NCBI GenBank assembly: GCA_036567205.1
Contig: DATCVA010000231.1
Location: 1-5,897, forward strand
DNA length: 5,897 nucleotides
Direction: 5' to 3'
From: DATCVA01 sp036567205
Lineage (GTDB): Bacteria; Pseudomonadota; Gammaproteobacteria; Burkholderiales; Burkholderiaceae_B
The translations under genes were made by a program, and so were the position numbers. Positions 1 to 5,082 of this stretch are shown piece after piece (the first letter of the stretch is position 1; each line of letters begins with the position of its first letter). The notes under the pieces were generated by a model. It ran no database searches, was not told where the DNA came from, and saw only the letters and a program-made list of their open reading frames with translations.

Positions 1-133
1 AAGAACTCGATCTGCAAAACACCTGACGGCTTGTAATTCCATTTCCAAATCAGTATTGATAGAGCAAACGAAGCCGACACAGTACATACACGGTTGGTTT
101 AGAAATAGAATAAGCCGCCAGCAAGCTCCAATG

Positions 134-167
134 TGTTAAAAGCCCCTCAAACGAGGGGCTTTTAACA
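134..167 (-). terminator. Strong bidirectional hairpin terminator downstream of clpB
   Basis: A perfect 15-bp inverted repeat (134-148 paired with 153-167) encloses a four-base loop, AAAC. The stem core is AGCCCCTC/GAGGGGCT flanked by an A-run on one side and a T-run on the other, so an RNA read from either strand ends in a G/C-rich hairpin followed by U residues. It begins 21 bases after the clpB stop codon and is well placed to end the clpB transcript. It could also stop any plus-strand transcript entering from the left. Part of the U-tract lies inside the stem, which is typical of two-way terminators. Confidence 0.9.
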
Positions 168-188
168 TTGACGCACCTTATAAAGACT

Positions 189-2786
189 TTATTGCAGAGT
201 CCTTGAGAAAACGAACTTATCGTTTTGCCAATCGACCGGCACAACATCTTTAGGACCGAACTTACCCTCGAGTATCAATCGGGACAGCGGGTTTTCGATG
301 TACTGCTGAATTGCACGCTTTAGCGGACGAGCACCGAATACCGGATCAAAGCCCACACGCGCCAGTTGTGCCAAAGCGTCGTCCGACACCTCAAGACGCA
401 TTTCCTGAAGCGCCATGCGTTTCGCCAACCGTTGGATCTGGATGCGCGCAATCGACTCAATGTGCTTGACGTCCAGCCCATGAAACACCACAACCTCGTC
501 GATACGGTTGAGGAACTCCGGCCTGAACGCGGTTTTCAGCTCGTCCCAGATTACTTCCTTAATGACTTCGTAGGGCTGCCCCACCATACTTTGTATATGG
601 TTCGACCCTAAATTCGAGGTCATGACAATGACCGTATTACGAAAATCGACAGTCCGCCCCTGGCCGTCGGTTAACCGGCCGTCATCCAACACTTGCAATA
701 AAATATTAAACACATCGGGGTGAGCTTTTTCGACTTCATCCAGCAATATGACGCTATAGGGTTTACGGCGTACGGCCTCGGTAAGGTAACCGCCCTCTTC
801 ATAGCCCACATATCCCGGAGGGGCGCCAATCAAGCGTGATACCGAATGCTTTTCCATGAATTCACTCATGTCGATACGAACCATGTGCTCTTCAGAATCA
901 AACAGGAAATCCGCCAACGCCTTGGTAAGCTCGGTCTTGCCGACTCCGGTCGGCCCCAGGAACAGGAATGAGCCATAGGGCCGGGCGGCATCGGACAAGC
1001 CTGCGCGCGACCGGCGAATAGCATCGGCAACCAGACTAACCGCCTCGTTTTGGCCTACGACGCGTTTATGCAGGAAATCCTCCATGCCCAACAGTTTGGC
1101 GCGTTCGCCCTGCATCATTTTAGCTACCGGAATACCAGTGGCACGCGCAACCACCTCGGCAATTTCCTCGGCCCCTACGTGGGTACGCAAAAGACGCGGC
1201 TTGTCCGATTCGACGACGTTGTCTTGCTGGCTGGCTTCCGCCGCCTTTAAACGCCCCTCGAGCTCGGGCAACTTGCCATACTGCAGTTCGGCCAGCTTAT
1301 CAAACTGCCCTTTGCGCTGCAGCTCGGCCATTTCGCCCCGTACACGCTCGATCTCTTCCTTGATCGCCTGAGATCCCTGGACCGCCGCTTTTTCGGCCTT
1401 CCAGATTTCTTCGTAATCGTTGTATTCACGCTGCAAGCTGACCAGCTCGTCTTCAATAACTTTGAGTCGACGCAGCGATGCATCGTCGGTTTCCTTTTTG
1501 ACCGCCTCACGCTCAATTTTGAGTTGGATGATACGGCGATCGAGTTTATCCATAACTTCGGGCTTGGAGTCGATTTCCATACGGATGCGGGCAGCAGCCT
1601 CGTCGATAAGGTCAATGGCCTTATCGGGCAGGAACCGATCGGTAATGTAGCGATTGGAGAGCTCTGCGGCCGCCACAATAGCCGGATCGGTAATCTGCAC
1701 GCCATGATGCAGCTCGTAACGCTCTTGCAAACCCCTTAAAATGGCAATCGTCGACTCGACATCCGGCTCGTTGACCAGCACTTTTTGAAACCGGCGTTCA
1801 AGAGCTGCGTCTTTTTCAATGTATTTCCGGTACTCGTCCAGCGTAGTCGCGCCCACACAATGCAGTTCGCCGCGCGATAGCGCGGGCTTAAGCATATTGC
1901 CCGCGTCCATGGCGCCTTCGGCTTTACCCGCGCCGACCATCGTGTGCAACTCGTCAATAAAAACGATGGTTCCGCCTTCATCGTGAGAAAGCTCTTTCAG
2001 GACCGCCTTCAGGCGTTCTTCGAACTCACCGCGGAACTTGGCGCCCGCTAAAAGCGATGCCATATCGAGTGACAGGACGCGCTTGCCTTTCAACGTTTCG
2101 GGCACCTCATTGTTTACAATGCGCTGTGCCAGGCCTTCAACAATGGCTGTTTTGCCCACGCCCGGCTCACCGATAAGGACCGGATTATTTTTGGTGCGCC
2201 GTTGCAGAATCTGAATAGTGCGGCGAATTTCATCATCGCGGCCAATAACCGGGTCCAGCTTGCCCTGACGGGCACGATCAGTCAGGTCGGTCGTATATTT
2301 GGACAAGGCTTCTCGATTGGACTCGCCTTCGGCGTCCGACACCGAGGAGCCGCCACGCACAGCATCAATAGCCGTCTCGAGTGCTTTGCGTTGTAAGCCC
2401 GTCTCGCGCAGAATACGCCCGGCCTCGCCTTTATCGTCAGCCAAAGCGAGTAAAAACAACTCGCTGGCGATATACGTGTCGCCCCGGCTGGAGGCTTCTT
2501 TATCGGTGCGCGCCAGGGCCGCCTGAAGGTCTCGGCTGACCTGTATATTAGCCTCGGCCCCCTGCACCTGGGGCAAGGCCTCAATCGCGGTGTTAAGCGC
2601 GGTTCCCAGCCGGGTTACCGCCACACCGGCACGGGCCAGCAAGCTGCCGGTCCCGCTGTCGGCATCAGCCACCAGCGCCGCCAGAACATGTACTGGTTCT
2701 ATGTAAGGGTTATCGTGTTTTACAGCCAGGCTTTGCGCGTCGGCAATAGCCTGCTGAAATTTAGTTGTTAATTTATCGAATCGCAT
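189..2786 (-). CDS. clpB: ClpB/Hsp104-family ATP-dependent protein disaggregase
   Basis: Complete cytoplasmic AAA+ chaperone of 865 residues (E. coli ClpB has 857). Working as a hexamer with DnaK/DnaJ/GrpE, ClpB threads aggregated proteins through its pore. Visible in order: the N-terminal Clp repeat domain (about 1-145); nucleotide-binding domain 1 with Walker A GEPGVGKT (206-213), Walker B FIDE ending at Glu279, pore loop KFRG (250-253) and arginine fingers 331-332; the charged coiled-coil middle domain (about 400-530); nucleotide-binding domain 2 with Walker A GPTGVGKT (611-618), Walker B LLDE (Glu684), pore loop GYVG (658-661) and the sensor-2 GAR motif (818-820). The pore-1 aromatic is Phe where E. 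coli has Tyr, a conservative change. A GTG at 2814-2816 would add ten residues. I chose the ATG at 2784-2786 because MRFDKLTTKF is the usual ClpB start; neither start has a strong ribosome-binding site. The gene is monocistronic, with a heat-shock promoter upstream and a terminator downstream. Confidence 0.98.
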   Translation of the reverse strand: MRFDKLTTKFQQAIADAQSLAVKHDNPYIEPVHVLAALVADADSGTGSLLARAGVAVTRLGTALNTAIEALPQVQGAEANIQVSRDLQAALARTDKEASSRGDTYIASELFLLALADDKGEAGRILRETGLQRKALETAIDAVRGGSSVSDAEGESNREALSKYTTDLTDRARQGKLDPVIGRDDEIRRTIQILQRRTKNNPVLIGEPGVGKTAIVEGLAQRIVNNEVPETLKGKRVLSLDMASLLAGAKFRGEFEERLKAVLKELSHDEGGTIVFIDELHTMVGAGKAEGAMDAGNMLKPALSRGELHCVGATTLDEYRKYIEKDAALERRFQKVLVNEPDVESTIAILRGLQERYELHHGVQITDPAIVAAAELSNRYITDRFLPDKAIDLIDEAAARIRMEIDSKPEVMDKLDRRIIQLKIEREAVKKETDDASLRRLKVIEDELVSLQREYNDYEEIWKAEKAAVQGSQAIKEEIERVRGEMAELQRKGQFDKLAELQYGKLPELEGRLKAAEASQQDNVVESDKPRLLRTHVGAEEIAEVVARATGIPVAKMMQGERAKLLGMEDFLHKRVVGQNEAVSLVADAIRRSRAGLSDAARPYGSFLFLGPTGVGKTELTKALADFLFDSEEHMVRIDMSEFMEKHSVSRLIGAPPGYVGYEEGGYLTEAVRRKPYSVILLDEVEKAHPDVFNILLQVLDDGRLTDGQGRTVDFRNTVIVMTSNLGSNHIQSMVGQPYEVIKEVIWDELKTAFRPEFLNRIDEVVVFHGLDVKHIESIARIQIQRLAKRMALQEMRLEVSDDALAQLARVGFDPVFGARPLKRAIQQYIENPLSRLILEGKFGPKDVVPVDWQNDKFVFSRTLQ

Positions 2787-2833
2787 AGTGGTTTCGTCTA
2801 AGAAGTGAGAGCGCACTGGCTCGAATGATAATT

Positions 2834-2861
2834 AAGTGCGGTCATTTAGCCGAATTTCAAG
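2834..2861 (-). promoter_or_regulatory. Candidate sigma-32 (heat-shock) promoter of clpB
   Basis: On the minus strand, CTTGAAA (2855-2861) matches the heat-shock -35 consensus exactly. After a 13-base spacer comes CCGCACTT (2834-2841), which agrees with the -10 consensus CCCCATNT at five of seven defined positions. Initiation would give a leader of about 40 bases before the clpB ATG. TTGAAA could also serve as a sigma-70 -35 box, with CTTAAT 18 bases further on as a weaker -10, so dual recognition is possible. Control of clpB by sigma-32 is established in E. coli; its use here is inferred from motif and position. Confidence 0.7.
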
Positions 2862-3014
2862 GCTCAGGCCAAGGGATTTGGTGCGCCGATCCTGTAATCT
2901 TGCCACTTGCCCCCCTGCCGCAGCCGATGTTTGGCGGCAACTACAACGTATGCAAAAGCCTGCCTATATAAGAGGACCGGCCAGGCATAACTAATGCCGA
3001 CAACACAATCCCAA

Positions 3015-3056
3015 TATACAATTGTTTACACAGCGTTTAAACTGCTACGGTAAACG
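3015..3056 (+). promoter_or_regulatory. Candidate mazEF promoter/operator with repeated GTTTA/TAAAC motifs
   Basis: Just upstream of mazE lie two GTTTA copies (3024-3028, 3035-3039) and two TAAAC copies (3038-3042, 3051-3055). They include the 8-bp palindrome GTTTAAAC (3035-3042) and a CGTTTA/TAAACG inverted repeat (3034-3039 with 3051-3056). TACAAT (3017-3022) resembles a -10 box, but its -35 is poor. TTTACA (3025-3030) resembles a -35, but its -10 is poor. MazE-type antitoxins usually bind palindromic DNA in their own promoter, so this cluster is the natural candidate. The exact start site cannot be read from the sequence. Confidence 0.35.
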
Positions 3057-3082
3057 TTATGCGAACCACCCAGGAGACTGCC

Positions 3083-3328
3083 ATGCGAGGGGTTATAAAA
3101 AAATGGGGCAACAGCGCAGCCATACGGCTGCCATCCTCCATGATGAAAACACTTAAGCTGGATCTTGAAGACGTAATCGACATCCGCGTCGAGCAAGGCA
3201 GCATTGTGGTCGAGCCGGTACGCACGGAAGAGTATGTTCTGGCGCAACTGCTAGGCGGCATCAAGGCCAAAAACGTGCACAGCGAAATCGACTTCGGCGC
3301 GGCAGAGACCCAGGCAGAACCATCATGA
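3083..3328 (+). CDS. mazE: MazE-like antitoxin (AbrB/SpoVT swapped-hairpin DNA-binding fold)
   Basis: Antitoxin of 81 residues, about the size of E. coli MazE (82). The N-terminal half, with IKKWGNSAAIRLP followed by LKLDLEDVIDIRVEQG and IVVEPVR, is the DNA-binding MazE/AbrB segment. The C-terminal half, with VLAQLLGGI and then HSEIDFG, matches the acidic tail that wraps around and inhibits MazF in the E. coli family. I chose the ATG at 3083 because AGGAG (3072-3076) lies six bases upstream and the family start follows directly; an in-frame ATG at 3059 would add eight residues and lacks a comparable site. The stop overlaps the toxin start as ATGA, giving translational coupling. It is expected to bind and neutralise the neighbouring toxin and, alone or as a complex, to repress the operon. 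Confidence 0.93.
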   Translation: MRGVIKKWGNSAAIRLPSSMMKTLKLDLEDVIDIRVEQGSIVVEPVRTEEYVLAQLLGGIKAKNVHSEIDFGAAETQAEPS

Positions 3329-3663
3329 CAAAAAACTACTTACCGAACACGGGCGATATTATCCGAGTTCACTTCGCCCTGCCCCCCGTAAGCAAAGCTC
3401 TGGACTACAAGCCAGCCGTCATCCTGAGCCCATCTGCCTATAATAAAAAAACCGGCCTCATCGTATGTTGCGCTATTACGCAGCACATCAAAGGCTACCC
3501 GTTCGAAGTACTTATAGCGACCGAACCGCCATCAGTTGTACTGACTGATCAGGTAAAAAGCATCGACTGGGTCAATAGTAAAATTAGCCATCATGGCCGC
3601 ATTAGTTCAGCCGAACTTGCGGAAATCCGGGCAAAACTGCAAGCGCTGCTCTTAAAAAGCTAA
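3325..3663 (+). CDS. mazF: MazF/PemK-family endoribonuclease toxin
   Basis: Toxin of 112 residues (E. coli MazF has 111), predicted to cleave single-stranded RNA at short sequence motifs and stop growth when its antitoxin is degraded. Family signatures are GDIIRVHF (10-17), KPAVILSP (29-36), YNKKTG (39-44), KGYPFEV (56-62), LTDQVKSIDW (about 73-82) and a C-terminal helix. It lines up with E. coli MazF, as I recall that sequence, without gaps through residue 62. Thr52 of the proposed active site is kept. Glu24 and Arg29 of E. coli are both Lys here, and the EQAGHR stretch reads KALDYK, so activity or RNA preference may differ. The ATG sits in the four-base overlap with mazE and has only a weak AGGCAG site. 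No clear terminator follows, so transcription may continue toward fnr. Confidence 0.92.
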   Translation: MTKNYLPNTGDIIRVHFALPPVSKALDYKPAVILSPSAYNKKTGLIVCCAITQHIKGYPFEVLIATEPPSVVLTDQVKSIDWVNSKISHHGRISSAELAEIRAKLQALLLKS

Positions 3664-3810
3664 TGTGCTGTATGGTTAGCGTACTTACTCACGGTACCCT
3701 ACAAGCCTATAGTCTTTAATGAAAAAATAAAAATGTACAATGTCAGCCTATTGCTTGGCAGACTTCCGCTACATGTATGATTTTTGGCAGCGCTCGCCCA
3801 CAGGACGTGT
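3664..3810 (+). promoter_or_regulatory. Upstream region of the FNR-type regulator gene
   Basis: This 147-base gap between mazF and the regulator is the only place for a dedicated fnr promoter. TATAGT (3708-3713) and TACAAT (3736-3741) are possible -10 boxes. The second follows an A-rich run (3721-3733). Neither has a good -35 at normal spacing. I see no TTGAT-N4-ATCAA FNR box here, so autoregulation is not supported by sequence. The ribosome-binding site AGGA (3802-3805) lies five bases before the chosen ATG. There is no convincing terminator for mazEF in the gap. Confidence 0.3.
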
Positions 3811-4575
3811 ATGCAAAGAAAAATTTCTATTACCCCAAACTCCACACTTTGCTCGACGTGCATGTTGAACAGCCTGTGCCTGCCGTTTGGGATGTCAAAG
3901 GAAGACATCTCCAAGCTTGATTCGGTAGTAAACGAGCGCATTCGCATTCCCAAAGGCGTAGCCCTGTTCCGCCAGGGCGACCAAACCGATGCCGTGTTTG
4001 GCATACGCTCCGGTTCCATCAAGACGCAACTCGAAGATGCCGCCGGACAAGTCCAAATAACCGGTTTTCTGCTGCCGGGCGAAATAGCGGGCATGGACGG
4101 CCTGCTTGAAAGCCAGCAGCTCTCGCACGCTATTGCTCTGGAAGACAGCGAGGCCTGCGTAATTCGAATAGAACAGCTAGATCAACTAAGCCAACAATTC
4201 CCCGTATTGCAGCAGCAGCTTAGACGCCTTATGGGCAAAGAAATCCAGCGTTCCCATCAAATGGTCATGTCCCTGGGATTACTACGTTCCGAACAACGGC
4301 TTGCCGCTTTTCTGCTTAACTTATCGCAACGACTTACTGCCTTGGGCTATTCACCGACCGAATTTCTGTTGCGCATGAGCCGTGAAGAAATCGGCAATTA
4401 TCTGGGCCTTACCTTAGAAACCATAAGCCGCCTTTTTTCGCGATTTGCCCGTGAAAGCTTGATTCGAATTCATCAGCGCGAAGTGCAATTGCTGGATATC
4501 CAGGGCCTTCAGGAACTGGCAGGGACTGTGATTGCGCCTGATAGCAAAAACACAATCGCAAAAACCGGCCCTTGA
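3811..4575 (+). CDS. fnr: FNR-type oxygen-sensing transcriptional regulator (CRP/FNR family)
   Basis: Complete regulator of 254 residues. It has an N-terminal cysteine cluster Cys14-x2-Cys17-x5-Cys23, the spacing of E. coli FNR, and a fourth cysteine (Cys116) at the place of E. coli Cys122. Together these should hold an oxygen-labile [4Fe-4S] cluster. A cyclic-nucleotide-binding-like beta-roll (about 35-125) and a dimerisation helix (about 130-160) follow. The C-terminal helix-turn-helix has the recognition helix LTLETISRLF, with Glu203, Ser206 and Arg207 in the E-x2-S-R arrangement that reads TTGAT-N4-ATCAA sites. The ATG at 3811 follows a good AGGA site; an in-frame TTG at 3784 would add nine residues without one. 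It likely activates micro-aerobic and anaerobic genes, plausibly including the adjacent convergent cbb3-oxidase assembly genes. It ends flush against the stop of the opposing gene. Confidence 0.95.
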   Translation: MQRKISITPNSTLCSTCMLNSLCLPFGMSKEDISKLDSVVNERIRIPKGVALFRQGDQTDAVFGIRSGSIKTQLEDAAGQVQITGFLLPGEIAGMDGLLESQQLSHAIALEDSEACVIRIEQLDQLSQQFPVLQQQLRRLMGKEIQRSHQMVMSLGLLRSEQRLAAFLLNLSQRLTALGYSPTEFLLRMSREEIGNYLGLTLETISRLFSRFARESLIRIHQREVQLLDIQGLQELAGTVIAPDSKNTIAKTGP

Positions 4576-4824
4576 TTAATCGAAGCTTTCGATCTGCTCG
4601 TCAGCAGTGCTGGACGGCGCCATGAACAAGCTTAATGCGCTGGACAAAGCGGTCATTAGCCAGAACAGGAAAAACCCGCCGGCATAGGTCAGCTGAGGGC
4701 TAAGCCGAAAATAGCCAAAAAAAGTAATGTCGACCGGATCGATCAGAGCGAATACTATGGCACTGGTAGCCGCGCCGACCAGGAAAGACGGCCACAAAAT
4801 CCACATCAACGAACGCCAACTCAT
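4576..4824 (-). CDS. Small two-helix inner-membrane protein of unknown function, last gene of the ccoG operon
   Basis: Protein of 82 residues with two predicted membrane helices (about 7-28 and 46-68), a short connecting loop containing DPVD and FFGYFRLSP, and an acidic C-terminal tail. A strong ribosome-binding site, AAGGA (4832-4836), lies seven bases before the ATG. The gene starts 16 bases after the FixH-like gene, so the two are almost certainly cotranscribed behind ccoG. I cannot name a characterised family. Its position suggests a role linked to cbb3 cytochrome oxidase assembly or respiration, but that is inference from neighbours only. Its stop codon directly abuts the stop of the opposing fnr gene. 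Confidence 0.8.
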   Translation of the reverse strand: MSWRSLMWILWPSFLVGAATSAIVFALIDPVDITFFGYFRLSPQLTYAGGFFLFWLMTALSSALSLFMAPSSTADEQIESFD

Positions 4825-4840
4825 AGTCGGATCCTTATAC

Positions 4841-5062
4841 TCAAGGCTGTTTAACCAGAATTTCAGCAGAAGCGGGCAGCGCTGGCTTTGTTACTACCAG
4901 ACCCCTTTTAACGCCGCCATCGGAAATAGCTTGGTCACCATAGCTTTGCATAGCCAAAACGATCGTGATAATACAGCCGATAATTGCTAAAGCAGGACCG
5001 GCCATTAGAATCCATGGCCAGGGTTCACGCCACCATGGTTTGCCAGCATTTTTGTCGGACAT
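4841..5062 (-). CDS. Short FixH/CcoH-like membrane protein
   Basis: Protein of 73 residues with an aromatic, proline-rich start (PWWREPWPW, 9-17), one predicted membrane helix (about 17-38) and a short external tail containing ISDGGVKRGLVV. The REPWPW-helix start and the tail with a K-x-G-L segment resemble the N-terminal part of FixH/CcoH proteins, which help assemble cbb3-type oxidase. Rhizobial FixH is roughly twice as long and has a periplasmic domain that is missing here. The gene lies 20 bases after ccoG, as fixH follows fixG, with AAGG (5071-5074) eight bases before the ATG. The resemblance is short, and the gene order carries much of the assignment. I leave the symbol empty because the family membership is not certain. 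Confidence 0.7.
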   Translation of the reverse strand: MSDKNAGKPWWREPWPWILMAGPALAIIGCIITIVLAMQSYGDQAISDGGVKRGLVVTKPALPASAEILVKQP

Positions 5063-5082
5063 GCCATCTACCTTGAATTGGA

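Noticed and set aside
2..139. A plus-strand frame open from the left edge for 45 codons to a TAA (137-139), perhaps the tail of an upstream gene.
   Set aside because: An open run of this length is not rare by chance, the translation shows no motif I recognise, and there is no independent support. The stretch before the terminator is best left unassigned.
50..247. Minus-strand open frame of 65 codons overlapping the terminator and the clpB 3' end.
   Set aside because: It runs through the hairpin terminator and overlaps clpB in another frame, and it resembles no family I know.
1050..1981. Several long open frames on both strands within clpB.
   Set aside because: They are shadows of the clpB coding frame, whose protein is unmistakable over its whole length.
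2916..2939. TGCCGC...GCGGCA inverted repeat between clpB and mazE.
   Set aside because: A six-base stem with a 12-base loop and no U-tract on either strand; it is neither a terminator nor clearly an operator.
3659..3680. GCTAA...TTAGC pair just after mazF as a possible terminator.
   Set aside because: The stem is five A/T-rich base pairs with a 12-base loop and no following U-run, too weak to support.
4459..4477. TTGAT and ATCAG half-sites resembling an FNR box inside fnr.
   Set aside because: The half-sites are eight bases apart, not four, and lie deep within the coding region.
4579..4593. ATCGAA-GCT-TTCGAT hairpin as a shared terminator of the convergent genes.
   Set aside because: The short, A/T-rich stem lies in coding sequence and has no U-tract on either strand.
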